A stretch of DNA of 64,000 nucleotides from the NCBI RefSeq assembly GCF_019112545.1, contig NW_025064946.1:96852-160851 (forward strand), read 5' to 3'. Below the pieces are notes generated by a model, which saw only the letters and a program-made list of their open reading frames with translations, searched no databases and was not told the origin of the DNA. The position numbers and the translations under genes are program-made. Positions 22,780 through 34,301 of the stretch are shown here, in pieces. Origin of the DNA: Guyanagaster necrorhizus. Lineage: Eukaryota; Basidiomycota; Agaricomycetes; Agaricales; Physalacriaceae. Position 1 is the stretch's first letter; each line of letters starts with the position of its first letter.

Positions 22780-22992
22780 TTAACAAGGCGCATGGTGTTG
22801 AAAGAAAATTTCTCCTTGATACAGATCAACACCCACCGACAACAACTTGTGATTGTCTTCGAGCTCGGATGTGACATGTCTGTACCAACGCAGTGCCAGG
22901 CGTGACAAGAGGATCACTCCGCCGATAGGAGCCAGCACTGGCCACGAGGAATATACCACATTAGAGGACAGGTCCTCATAACCGAAGGACAT
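22780..22992 (-). CDS. possible small hypothetical protein with one hydrophobic segment
   Basis: A 70-codon frame starting MSFGYEDLSSNVVYSSWPVL with the hydrophobic stretch APIGGVILLSRLALRWY, then VTSELEDNHKLLSVGVDL. An overlapping second frame just downstream (to 22647) reads VNWLCGERLYYLGFQ, which hints at an intron or a frameshift in a longer protein. Composition looks protein-like but no family is recognised. It lies downstream of D1 in the same direction. Confidence 0.25.
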   Translation of the reverse strand: MSFGYEDLSSNVVYSSWPVLAPIGGVILLSRLALRWYRHVTSELEDNHKLLSVGVDLYQGEIFFQHHAPC

Positions 22993-23259
22993 GGCGCCTA
23001 CTCGTAGTGCAAGTGGGCTTTGTCGACTTGGTGGTATATGAAGAAGATGGTTCATGAGGCGAATGCATGTCAAGGGTGGGCCCGATCTCCAACGTGCATT
23101 CAGCGCTTCGTGCCCTCTTCAAGAAAGATCACTACCCGTCGTTCCAAACGGGAGATGGATTCTTCTATTTCTTGTCTCTGATGATAATGGTGAGAATGAT
23201 ATATTGGTAGGTGAAGAATCTCAGTGTAAAGTCCGTGCAGTAATTAATATCCTCTCTGA

Positions 23260-24674
23260 CTAGCGTTTTTTCAATGAAGAACGCAATACCACCTTTGGCT
23301 TTAGCAAATATATATCTTTCTCCAAGCCATCATCGTGAGATACCTCCCTTACCTTCAGCCCAAGATCGGACGTACACATAACACGATCAGATGGCTGCAC
23401 CTTCTCACCAAGTCCACCGGCGTTCTCCATGGACCTAAGATCGTACTGGCGGCCGCTAGCCACTGTGCAGACGATTATGTCTTTCGAGACAACGCTTTCA
23501 CCTATAGCCTTGTCTAGCCTTGTCATCAGCTTTACGATGTCTCGTATCCTCCTCCCGTATTTTTCCATGATGGTGTCAACACATGCATCCCAGGTCGTCG
23601 TTCCATCTGGATTCCATCCAGCCAGGAGTAACACCAGGAGTGCCCGCCTGACCATCCAACGTATATATGGCTTTTCAGCCTCCTCCGGAGTCGAGTACTT
23701 CGATCTCGATCGAGTCATTACACGCCATCGCGCCGCGACGGGCGCCAAACCTGGAAAAGAGAGTCGAGATCCATTTCGTCATGTGTATCAGTGGACGTAC
23801 TAGTTTTCTGTATCTTTGCGTACAGCTGACGGAGTCCCTCATCGATCTTTCGATCGGGATGCCACATCACAATGTTCATCATACAAGATCGAACGAACGA
23901 CGCCTGGAGCGCCACGTGAACGGCTTGAACTCGCGCTTCAGCATCGTTCCCTGGCCGCAAAATCTCGGCCAAGTCAACGCCAATCCAAGGGGCTATCTCC
24001 GTCATATTCACGAGTCTGCACTTGGACCCGAACACCGAGGAATCAGCTATATAGGCGGCGGTCTGGAAGATTTCGGCATTCAACTCCTCTGCCATCGACA
24101 CGACATCTTCTCCAGATACCAAATCAGCGGTATCCAAATACGTCCGGGCGTCCTGTAGCTCCCTCGTCCTGACGTCCAGAAGATACAGCAAACTCTGCAA
24201 TTTTACATCCCGCGAACTGAGTTCGGCTTCAAGCTGCTTCTGAACGGTCGACAGCTCATCCCTCAATTCCGAGTTTTCGAGACGTAGACGCTCTTCTTCA
24301 TCTGGGTGGCAATCCCTACTCAGTGTCTTTGGGCTTTTCGTTTCTTCCTTGGGTTCACCCTACGACCCAGGGTCAAACAAGGATCAAATTAAGCAAAATA
24401 TGCGATATCTTACCTCGCCATCATTTAAAACCACCACATATCCTTCATCGTTCTCAGCTAGGTCTTCGTATCCCTCCTCTGAACACCCGCGTTCAATGTC
24501 CTGCCTCGATATTGGATCCCACCCATCGATACGAAGCGCTTTTTCCCAGTACGAGGACCCCTCGTCTGGCACCGTGTCAACCGCATTGCTTTTCTCGGCG
24601 CTTCCTGGAACATCTGGATTGTGACAAGCGAGCTCCACTCGGCCGTCTGACATAGCGATTTGCGAAGTGGGCAT
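23260..24674 (-). CDS. coiled-coil hypothetical protein, paralogue D1 of a mushroom-specific family
   Basis: No known function; proteins of this build recur in Agaricomycete genomes. Exon 1 is acidic (MPTSQIAMSDGRVELACHNP, ending VVVLNDGEG). A 50-60 base intron joins it to EERLRLENSELRDELSTVQK, the start of a coiled coil running through RDVKLQSLLYLLDVRTRELQ. Next are VSMAEELNAEIFQTAAYIAD, VQAVHVALQASFVRSCMMNI and LRQLYAKIQKTS. The last exon begins LAPVAARWRVMTRSRSKYST and contains WMVRRALLVLLLAGWN, then GRRIRDIVKLMTRLDKAIGE. It ends with QPSDRVMCTSDLGLKVREV and KVVLRSSLKKR. Both introns splice cleanly and no lesion is seen. It is tandem with D2, same strand. Confidence 0.7.
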
Positions 24675-25160
24675 CTTGAATTTGGTGTAGTGAGGAAGCT
24701 TTCGAGGTATGGAACTTGGGGGGTTGATGAAAGGAGGAACGGTATCGTAGGGGTTTTCCCATTAAATAGTCAACGGTGCGTCATGTTTTATCGGGCATGT
24801 CGCATCCTTTGATCGATTTGAACACTGTTTCATTGTGAAAACTCAATCAGTGTGCATGCGCAAGAATCTTACACCTGCAGAAGGTGTTCAGTTACACGTG
24901 TTGCTGAACCTGACAATTCATTATTTCAGATAAGACGATGAGTTTTACCTATCCCTGACTTTGTAGCTTCTTTCATCCTAGAAAGCGACCACCGAGCCAG
25001 AAGTTGTGCTTGGCCAGCGGAACCCATGTGATTTTGTCGGCATTTTTCTTATGCCTTCGTAGCAAGTAATTTGTGTTCCGTACGACAATCTGTGACTGCT
25101 TTCACCGGATACCAGATATCGCAATTGACACTGTTTTCAAATCGACAGATATGAACATAG
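24675..25160. other. spacer between tandem paralogues D1 and D2
   Basis: About 490 bases holding the 3' end of D2 and the promoter of D1. No feature recognised. Confidence 0.35.
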
Positions 25161-26456
25161 CTATACGAGCGCTGACGGAACGACTACCCCTGCCTTCAGC
25201 AAAATTCTGGCCGTCTTTCTTTTATCATCGGACGACTTCAATCCAAGCTCACATGTGCACGAGACGGTTTCATCCGCCGTCTTGGGGTTGCCGTAGGCGC
25301 CATTCATCGTGACAGAATCATACTCCAGGACCCACGAAATAGGCGTCCAGGTCCTGGGATGTGATCCCTTCTTTAATCGCACTGTCCAACTTGATCGCTA
25401 ATTTTGCGATTTCCACGATCCGTCCGCAGAAAGCATTTCGGATTGTCTCAGTCTTGCCTAGAATGACCCACCCACCTAAAACGATGACTTTGCCAAGGCG
25501 ATGTAATAGATACTGTTCCACTCTCGAAGATGATTGATATTTGCTCATTGCGATAGTCAATACTCTCCATCTTCCAGCTACCGCAGCTGTATCTACGGCT
25601 GTGGATTAGATGAATACGGAAAGCATAGTATACATATAACTTATTGGATTCCTGAACCCTTGCATACAACTGACATAAAATATTATGTTCTGTGGACTCT
25701 AAAGCTCAGAGCCTGAGGTAATCAGTACACTCAATGACAACGCCGCTTGGAAAGCGACCTGAAGGACGCCATTGTGTCCTGCATCATTTGTGTCTCTGCC
25801 CATCAAGAGCGCAAGAATGCGATCGTCAAGGTAGCATTTTGATCGCATCATCGCACGGTTGGTATCCTCCTCAGTTATCTCAACCCTTATCCCATTGCCG
25901 GACAGCGTATCAGACATGTAGGCAGCCAGCTGACGGATTTCTGAGTTCAGCGACTCCATCATTGACTTTATGTCGACGAAATAATATGTGTCTATATTGT
26001 TCGAGAAAGTACGCGTGTCCTCTAGTTCCTTCCCTCGGCTGTGAAGGAGACGGCGATCCTCCTGATGTTGAATTTGTTGGTTGTGGAGAGTTTCGTGCGT
26101 CCGGTGAAACTCCCTAAGAAACCTGTCATTCTCGTGTCTGAGACGATCCATATCCGAGTGGATTTCAAGTAATGTCGCCGCCGGTCTTCCTACTGGTAAG
26201 TCAATCGACCTTGTATTGTAAGAATATTCTTACCTCTCTTGAAGATCTGGATCTCTTTTCTTGCTTTTCTTTCTGGAGGCGCAAAACCTTCCGAAACCTT
26301 TCCTGCAGTCAGTTCCCTTTCGGCCTTGTTCGGGGCTGGAGATAGATTTCTCTCTGTTGGATAACAGCTGGTCCTGAGAAAGAATGAGCTTTCTGACCGC
26401 TTTATGAAATATCCAAGGCCAGAGCTACTAGTAGTAGAAATCGAGTAATACAGCAC
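25161..26456 (-). pseudogene. paralogue D2 of the coiled-coil family, C-terminal frameshift
   Basis: Homologous along its length to D1. The N-terminal exon ends RKEIQIFKRG, spliced to RPAATLLEIHSDMDRLRHEN and a coiled coil (THETLHNQQIQHQEDRRLLH). Then come MMESLNSEIRQLAAYMSDTL and VLQVAFQAALSLSVLI. A further exon has AVAGRWRVLTIAMSKYQSSS, GKVIVLGGWVILG and GRIVEIAKLAIKLDSAIKEG, ending FVGPGV and a stop. Immediately after, one base out of phase, YDSVTMNGAYGNPKTADETV and SCTCELGLK continue the alignment to D1 (YDLRSMENAGG ... VMCTSDLGLK). A single-base deletion near 25320 therefore cuts off about 55 residues, and no intron can explain it. The true start is uncertain; 26456 is the longest in-frame ATG. 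The 5' end faces NOG1 across about 218 bases. Confidence 0.6.
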
Positions 26457-26674
26457 ACATAGGTATGGTATGTTTGTTGGTAGTGGAGGAACTGGAGCGT
26501 CGCGATAAGTGGAGAGGTGTCGCGGTTGAAAGTGGTCTCGATATACACTTAAGATGATCAGATAAGATCCAGCTCAACACGTGGAAATGCCATCGTGGGA
26601 AATCTATCAAAAATTCTTTTCTAGTCTGTCTGAGTAAAAGCTGCACTCTACCTTCCACCTTTTATCTTGCCACC
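26457..26674. promoter_or_regulatory. short divergent promoter region of D2 and NOG1
   Basis: About 218 bases between two divergent starts. It contains a CACGTG palindrome at 26578-26583, about 92 bases before the NOG1 ATG. Single boxes of this kind occur by chance, so regulation is only a possibility. Confidence 0.3.
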
Positions 26675-29086
26675 ATGTCGACCAGCGGTCTCAAGGCCAT
26701 TGCGCCAGTCCCTACGGCGGCAGATTTCTTGGACATTGTGTTATCCAAAACACAGCGGAAGACGCCAACGGTCTGCTCAATTCGTTTAATTATCACCCAA
26801 GGAAGGACTCATTTGCTGCACAGGTCATTCACAAAAACTTCAAAATCAGCCGTATACGGAATTTCTATATGAGAAAGGTCAAATTCACGCAAGATACATT
26901 CGACGAAAAGCTGGGTGCAATACTGAACGACTTCCCCATGTTGGACGTGCGTTTGCTTTTCTTACATGTTGAAATGAAGCTCATGTTCAAGGCAGGATCT
27001 ACACCCATTCCTTTCCTCTCTCATGAATGTCCTTTACGACAAGAATCATTACAAACTCGCGCTCGGTCAACTGCGCACTGCTCAAAATCTCATCGACAAT
27101 GTAGCGAAGGACTTTGTTAGGCTGATCAAGTACGGTGACAGTCTGTACCGCTGCAAGCAGCTGAAAAGGGCTGCTCTGGGCCGGTGAGCAACTCAGTTAT
27201 TTTCTCTACTTTGCGGGAAACCAAGGCTTGCTATAGGATGGCCACGATCATGCGTCGTCAAAAGGACCCCCTCGCATACCTAGAACAAGTGCGCCAGCAT
27301 ATATCCCGTCTTCCTGCTATCGATCCCAATACCCGAACTCTTCTTATCTGTGGCTACCCCAACGTCGGAAAATCCTCATTTATCAACAAAGTCACTCGGG
27401 CCGACGTTGACGTTCAGCCGTACGCTTTTACCACAAAATCCTTATTTGTGGGACATCTGGACTACAAATACCTTCGATGGCAGGTCATCGACACGCCCGG
27501 CATCTTGGACCACCCCTTGGAGGAGATGAACACGATTGAGATGCAAAGTATCACGGCGTTGGCTCATCTGAAGAGTGCTGTCCTCTATTTCATGGATCTG
27601 AGTGAGCAGTGCGGTTATACAGTCGAAGCCCAAGTGAGTTCTAGTCAGCTCTATCCCAACTACAAATTGTCTGATATTGTTCTAGTGCAAACTCTTCCAT
27701 TCGATTAAACCCCTCTTCAACGGCAAGCCAACTCTCCTCGTCATCAACAAAATCGACGTCATGCGGCTTGAAGACATCCATCCGGACTCTCGGGCCCTTG
27801 TCCAAGAGATCATCGATTCTGAGGGCGTGCAGTGCATTCAGGTATCATGCTATTCTGAGGAGGGCGTGATGGAGCTCAAAAATAAGGCCTGCGAGGCGCT
27901 CCTCGCTCACCGTGTCGAGACCAAAATCCAGGGCAGCAAAATTAATTCCATCATTAACCGGATACACGTTGCACAGCCTAAAGCGCGTGACGACGTAGTT
28001 CGTGCACCCTGTATACCGGAGGCAGCTAAGAACAGGAAGAAATTCGACAAGGATGATCCTGACAGGCGACGATTACAGAAGGATGTCGAGCTGGAAGAGG
28101 GTGGACCTGGAGTTTACAACATCAACCTTAAACGTACGTGCCTCTGTTCCCTTTTCCCAGCGTTAACTGATGGTGTCAACAGAGGACTATCTCCTTGCTA
28201 ATCCCGAATGGAAGATGGATATCATACCCGAAATCATGGACGGCAAAAATATTGCCGACTTCATTGACCCCGACATTTTGGAGAAGCTTGACGCTCTTGA
28301 ACGTGAAGAGGAGCGCCTGCAGACAGAAGGCTTCTATGACAGCGAAGAGGAGATGGTAAGCATCTCCCATTTCCTCTTCTCTCTGACCTAATAGGCTTGT
28401 ACCAGTACGACTCTGATGACGAACGCGAAGCTCAAGAGGCTAAAATCGCCCTCTCACACAAGATTCACTCGCAGAGTATCAAGAAGAGCAAAAAGAACCA
28501 GGCTCGTATGCCTCGGACAGCGACACTGCGGTCACTATCAGATCTGACGGAGGGGATGACCAAGGCCGGCTTGGATCCCAGCCGGATACAAGAGCGTGCT
28601 ACGGTGCTTGCCAAGGTGGCGGGAGCGAAGCGGAAGAGGGCTGAGGAAGCTCAGATGGATGTCGATGATGATGACATGGAGAATGACGGTGAGGATGATG
28701 ACGGCATGGACGTCGACGGGGAGGAGAAGGCGCCGACCAAGCGCGTTAAGGGCAATTCTGGGGCAGTAGTGGCGATGGACAGACGGGCACCGAAGACGAA
28801 TCGACAACTCGCTGGTTTACGGGACGAGGGGGTAAGCCTATCTGCTGAGCTTTATGGTTCTGCTTGCTCACGTGTATCCAGCAAGCATCCAAAGCGGTCA
28901 AGCTACGAAATCTTGGACAGCGGCCGCGAAACCAGCTTGCGAAAGCCGGAGAGAGCGACCGTGCAATCAAAGTCAAAATGGTGAGCAATCTACAGGGATG
29001 TAATGATGTGCATATCTAACCTTTCCTCTTAGCCAAAACATCTCTTTGCTGGTAAACGCAAGGCCGGAAAGACCCAGAGACGTTAG
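26675..29086 (+). CDS. NOG1: nucleolar GTP-binding protein 1, 60S ribosome assembly GTPase
   Basis: Essential OBG/NOG-class GTPase of nucleolar pre-60S particles. The N-terminal helical bundle reads [34 protein letters not shown] and [19 protein letters not shown], then [16 protein letters not shown]. The G domain shows G1 GYPNVGKSS, a switch region [15 protein letters not shown]3 [25 protein letters not shown] and G4 NKIDV. The NOG1 C-terminal region has [14 protein letters not shown], then an acidic stretch with repeated MDVDDD-type motifs and basic nuclear/nucleolar signals ([17 protein letters not shown]). About eight introns; the late one splices the LRDEG exon to [17 protein letters not shown]. 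The ATG fits the family start, and the stop follows KTQRR. Full length, about 650 residues. Confidence 0.97.
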
Positions 29087-29341
29087 ACAGGCTCGACTTC
29101 TTTTCTTACTCACCTACGCCATGATTTCACCTTTAGATGTGTATTTTGTATATGAAATTACGATAATCATTATTGCCGTCAAAGAATTGCGATCGTCATG
29201 GTTTCTCGATACGCTAAAAATGCAGCTGCGAGGAACAAAAACCGAAAATACATGGTAAAATCATAGTGCTACAAGTTGAAACGCAGAGCGAAGATTGTAA
29301 TAATGATAGGTGGCATCAAAAAGGGCATTAAGCAAGAATGT

Positions 29342-31490
29342 CTAGAGAGCATCTTCAGAGTCCCAACGCGAGATCTTACCCAAAGGGCGATAGTAATACT
29401 GTTTATACTTCTTCGTTTCAGACCTTTTCGCCGGTCTAGGCATCATTGCCCTCATTAATGACGCACGTTCCTGGTCTTCGTCCCGCTCCGGCACATAGAA
29501 CCATTGTGCTTCCAGGGGCCGATTCGAGTCGTCCTAAATCGGGCACAATGATATTAGCGCCTGATAGTACAGTCTCACAGATGCACTCACCATGCCACTG
29601 CTTTCCACCTTACCAAACATTCCGTTTATACGATGGGCCTCTTCCAGCACCCTCCTGATAGCAGCGATCCATTCCGGATCTTCTCGTTGTGATTTGAGTG
29701 CGGGGCGGTTCTGGATGACGGCTTTGTAGATGGAAGAGGCTCGATGCGAGGAAGCACGAGATGCAGCCATGCTCTCGATGATCATACCGCATAATTCAGC
29801 GTCCTCGACTGAGAAGTTCAAGGGAGGCGGTGGAGGTGGTGGTTGTCGTTTTGCTGGCTCCTCGTCCTCTTCGTCTGAAGATGAGTACGACAGCTGTCGA
29901 CGTCGACGTCGAGGAGGTCCGGCTTGTTTTCGAGGCTTCCTTGGTTTGATCTTGATCTTCGTTTCGAGTTGCGAGGTCCTAGTGTTTTCGTCGTCCCCGG
30001 CAGCACCCGACGTTGTCGAGTGGCTACCCAACCGAGCCTTTTTCTTCTTCGGACCCTCATCTTGGTCCTTTTTGCGCTTCTCGTGCCCCATCGTTACCGC
30101 CGCGATAGCATCAACTCCATTCTTCTCCTTGAGCGTGACCTCGACCATCTGATCCTGCACCTCTGGAACCTCCTGCTTCATCGGAGCATCACTGATGGTG
30201 ACAACAAACTCTCTAGCAGCGTCCTCTGATAAATCTTCTTTGGACACGACAGAATCTCCGGCGCCAGTATTCACATCGGCTGCAAAGAAAGCTGGTGGTT
30301 GAGAAACTACTTGTGGATCCTTGTCGAACAAGCTTTCATCGGGACTCGGAGATGAGGGTGCTGAAATGGCGGCGGTGATTGTATCCAACTCGGCGCCACA
30401 TGTGATCGACATTTCTGGTATCATGCAGGCAGGAATTTCATATTTGGTCTGAACCTGTAAGGGTGAGGCCTGTGAACGATAGCAAAGCTCCATACGCCAA
30501 GACACGTACAAGTGGCGACGATGAAGGGTCTATGGTCACCGAAAGGTGAATACCCTCGATGTCGGTATCATCCGAGCAGAGCGGAGGAATGATAACGGGT
30601 GACAGTGGAGGTAGAGCTGAAACGCTTGACGGTGACATAGGGCCGATCACTGGGGATACAGAAAAAGACATTGACGACAGAGGTGGTGACGAAGGGGGTA
30701 AAGGTGAGTAGGGTCGATTATCTTCGTCTGGCATCTCTGATTCCGATGATATAAGCTCTGAATCAACATCGGCATCGTATGAAGCCTGTCTGTCATCCGA
30801 CTCTGGGGTGAATGCGGGACTGAAATCCACATCTTCGCAAATGGTATGATTCGGGTTCATAGAAATTCCTGCTGGTTCAGAGGCGAGTCGTCTGTCAGGA
30901 CTTGGTACGACCGGACGAGACGAAGTAGGCATTGAATTGCGCTGGTGATGCGAAGGCTGCGGTTGAAAAGGTACAGGATCATTCTTCCATTGACCCCGTT
31001 CTTCAGATACCCGGAAGAACGTCGCCCTGGATGCCGTGTCGAGGTAGAGTTCGTCCTCCAGATCATGGTCTTCCTCTTCGCTGTCTGTATAGAAAACAGA
31101 GGCATGGCTTGGAGGGATGTCGCTGGCCATGTTATTATGAAAGAGGTGGGTGTCGGCGACGTCAGAATATTCTTCCACATCAGACATGGGTGGTGGTAAA
31201 TCTCCAAACATGGAATGAAAACTTGGTAACTTGCATGGCACTCTGGGATGAGGAAAATTGAGGGGATGCAGTTCCCTCCGGAACCAATTCGACGCGCCAT
31301 TGCCTGAGCCGTGAATATCGCTACAATATCCAGGACTTGGGCTTGACTGTACGCAGGCTTGATACTGAGAATAGACAGGATACGGCGATGTTGGCGGAGA
31401 CGACGAGCACGGCGGTGATGACGAGGGAGAGGAATGTTGACCGCGATGACCTGTCGACCATTTCCAGGCCGACACAGAAGGGAAGGACAT
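29342..31490 (-). CDS. uncharacterised, probably nuclear protein with acidic and basic low-complexity regions
   Basis: No family recognised. Three exons. Exon 1 (about 300 residues) is Ser/Pro-rich (MSFPSVSAWKWSTG, SSPSSSPPCSSSPP) with acidic clusters such as TDSEEEDHDLEDELYLDT. It splices through a 55-base intron to VQTKYEIPACMIPEMS. Exon 2 has KKRKKDQ-like basic runs (EGPKKKKARLG; KPRKPRKQAGPPRRRRRQ) that look like nuclear signals, a serine/acid patch SYSSSDEEDEE and a proline run. It then has a more structured part (MIIESMAASRASSHRASSIY, DPEWIAAIRRVLEEAHRING). Exon 3 gives EAQWFYVPERDEDQERASLM, YYYRPLGKISRWDSEDAL and the stop. The ordered C-terminus suggests a conserved nuclear factor. Convergent with NOG1, with about 255 bases between the stops. 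Confidence 0.75.
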
Positions 31491-31729
31491 GACGGTTGGT
31501 GATAAGATGCAGTAAGGTCACGTGAAGCGCGTGTCAAAATCAACGCGTTGGGATTTCAAAGGCCGCTCGGCTTTCTCCGACAGTGGAGATCGTTGATCGC
31601 CGATTGCCGATCGGTATCCCTCCATCCCCCCATCCCCTCTTCTACATTTCGCGATAGTTCTTCCTCTCCGGTATTTACATTTTAAAGAAGGAAAATAATA
31701 AATTTATAACAACCGAGAAGAACCAGAGA

Positions 31730-31812
31730 TGACCCCTGAGCGAGTTGAACGCTCGACCTTGTGGATGCCCGAAAAACTGGAATCACACGCTCTACCACTG
31801 AGCTAAGGGGTC
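31730..31812 (-). tRNA. tRNA-Trp (CCA) with a short intron
   Basis: The complement reads GACCCCT (acceptor), TA, GCTC-AGTGGTA-GAGC (D arm), G26, TGTGA, then loop TTCCAG with anticodon CCA after U33. An 11-base intron follows base 37, then CCACA, variable AGGTC, GAGCG-TTCAACT-CGCTC (T arm), AGGGGTC and discriminator A. Without the intron it is 72 nt, the length of other eukaryotic tRNA-Trp, and it shares GACC...GGGGTC ends with the animal gene. A and B boxes are intact. One anticodon-stem pair (31-39) is an A-C mismatch. A T-run about 35 bases downstream may terminate Pol III. Confidence 0.9.
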
Positions 31813-31954
31813 CTAACTGTATGCTATGTGCAAACAGTATAATATATATATCATTATCATTATTATCTTATTAGGCATTATGGAAGAACTAGTTCGGATT
31901 CCCGTTGGCCGTGGGATACAACACATGTAGCTGACTTGCGTTCTTTCTCTCGCA

Positions 31955-32979
31955 ATGATGAGCAGAATTTCATCCACGTTGAACTACGCTACTCGCTGGC
32001 AGACTGCATCTGTACGGCAAGTACACAGGGCCACCACAGCTTCTCCCCGTACGGCTATCGTCACTGGCGCCGGTCAAGGAATGTGGGTCGTCACGATCGA
32101 TGGCGAGTGATCTGACTATCGACTGACTTTACACCTTCCAAAGTGGACGAGGAATAGCTCTACGCCTCGCCCAAGACGGATTCGATATCTGCATTAACGA
32201 TCTTTCATCGAATGCTAAACAGGCCAAAGCAGTAAGTCCTCCCACCGTACCATAAGTATCTGCTATGTAGTAAGGTTTCCATGCAGGTTGTGGAAGAGAT
32301 CACTTCGCTCGGCAGACGCGCCGTCAGCGCCTGTGGGGATGTATCCAAACGTGCAGAAGTGGAGGAGATCGTGAAAACATCCGTTGACACCCTCGGACCA
32401 CTCACAGTCATGGTCGCCAATGCGGGTATTGCTCACTCCAAATCCATCCTCGATATAACCGAAGACGACGTTCGACGAATCTTCGAGGTTAACGTCATGG
32501 GGGTCTTCAACAGCGATACAGTAGCTGCGAAGCAATTCATGAAACAGGGAACCGCTGGGAAGATTCTCAATGCCGCTAGGTAGGCCGTCGAGCTTACCAA
32601 TGATGGTTACCTTATCCTCTGCAGCGGGACGTCATTTCGAGCAAACCATCTCCTCGCACATTACAGCGCTACGAAAGCCGCGGTGCGAAGCCTAACACAG
32701 TCCTTCGCTATGGAACTTGGACGTCACCGTATCACCGTTAACGCCTACGCCCCTGGCATCGTGGCCTCAGCTATGTGGGAAGAGATCGACAGGGGAATGA
32801 GCGAGATAAATGGCCTGCCAATAGGCCAGAACTTTGCCAGGTTTACCGATTCGATTTGTTTGGGGCGGACAAGTGTACCAGAAGATCCAGCAAAGTTGGT
32901 CTCGTTCCTAGCTGGGCCAGATTCGGATTATATGACCGGACAGACCATTGTAATTGATGGAGGGAACGTGTTTGTGTAA
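31955..32979 (+). CDS. short-chain dehydrogenase/reductase (SDR), possibly mitochondrial
   Basis: NAD(P)-dependent classical SDR similar to 3-oxoacyl reductase and acetoin/diacetyl-reductase types. The N-terminus MMSRISSTLNYATRWQTASV is basic, Ser/Thr-rich and lacks acids, so it may be a mitochondrial presequence. The cofactor motif TGAGQGIGRG is formed across intron 1 (GGT CAA GGA AT|T). Then come NDLSSNAKQAKAVVEEI, the VANAG motif, NVMGVFN, the catalytic SG...HYSATKAAVRS (YxxxK) and NAYAPGIV. It ends DYMTGQTIVIDGGNVFV, the usual family C-terminus. Three introns. About 280 residues. The exact substrate cannot be told. Neighbour to tRNA-Trp on the other strand. Confidence 0.92.
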
Positions 32980-34301
32980 GAGAATAGGTGCCCCCATATG
33001 GGAGGAATGCATACTAAGTATGTCCGAGGACGAATCCGAATCATCCGATTCACGGAATAGCAAAAACCAAAGCATAGGTGCCACCTGTCAACGGACCTAG
33101 GATACTAGGCAGAGACTGAAAGCGAGTGAAGGATGAAACCTGCGACAAGACCAAGTAGAGTGGGAGCAACTAGACTAACGCGGTGTCGAAACTTCCAATG
33201 TCATGGGAAGCTGGAAAGCCAACCGCATCACTAGGTATAAAAAATTGAATGATCCTGATAAGGCGATGAAGATGGAAACCAAGACATAGATGAAAGGTCT
33301 AATACTTACGTCGATGAGCATGCTATGGATGGGGATTCCTGTCTGAGAGACCTTGATGAACCTGAAGAGAAGGCAAAGATGGCAAGAGTTGAAGGAAGGT
33401 CTACTTTTGGAACAATAAGTACGTACCATAACTAAATATCAATTAATCCGGAGAAACTCCGAACCAAACAAGGGACAATAGCATGGTGGCCACGTGTGAA
33501 CCATGATTTGCTCGTAACAAGGAAGCCACACTCAGTTAGAGCAGGTAAAATGGGCCACTGACCTCAGTCCGAAGATGCAAAGCGTCAGCACGACATTGTA
33601 TAACCCTAAGAAATTGACAGGAATGCGGCCACTGTTGCCCGTTGCTTGGTTTACGACTGAATGTATGACGCGGCGCTACGCGTCGTGTCTTACTTTGGCG
33701 ATCGCGTGCCGCTACTGCAAATAACAGCGCGGTTGGTCCCTAATCAGTAAGGTCTCCACCCACCAGGAATGAAACTTGGAAAATTACCAAGCTGGACACC
33801 GTGCGCGCGAAATTCTGGAAGATCCGAACGAAAGAGTGATGTAATCACGAAACGGAGGCAAAAAGTAAACAAGAGTTGATCAGCTCGGGCAAGTCGGGTA
33901 CGCAGCACGGTTCTCATGCGTTCAGTGTGGTGAGAGCATAGTGCTACAAAGTGTTATTAGTTGGGTCCTAGCCGGAAAAAAATTGCGACCAACGCGAGCA
34001 GTAGATATCTCGTTCAAGGCTTTTGCTGCCACGATAAAAACGTGCCAATCAGGCCGTACAGCAGAGAATTAATGGGCTGATAAAAACAAAACGAATACGA
34101 CAATCCGGGGGGGGTGCGAAGATATTTCTGGCAGTAGGACCTAGGGCTGCAATGGCCAGTTTACTGAATAGACCAAGACAGCGTTTCGGGAAGGCACGTG
34201 TACGCGATATAAATCTGCTCCTCAGGGTCACACGCTGCCACAGAACAGGTTTCCCGGCTTTCATCTGTGCTTGGCCACAGGCTCCCTTCATTCTCTTCCT
34301 C
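32980..34301. other. intergenic region with a possible unrecognised membrane-protein gene on the minus strand
   Basis: About 1.3 kb. On the minus strand around 33050-33650 there are splice-flanked stretches rich in hydrophobic residues: IPVNFLGLYNVVLTLCIFGL, then after a long GT..AG interval FIKVSQTGIPIHSMLID, then MRLAFQLPMTLEVSTP. They could be exons of a small membrane protein, but start, frame continuity and family are unclear, so no CDS is called. A run of eight G lies near 34108. Confidence 0.3.
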
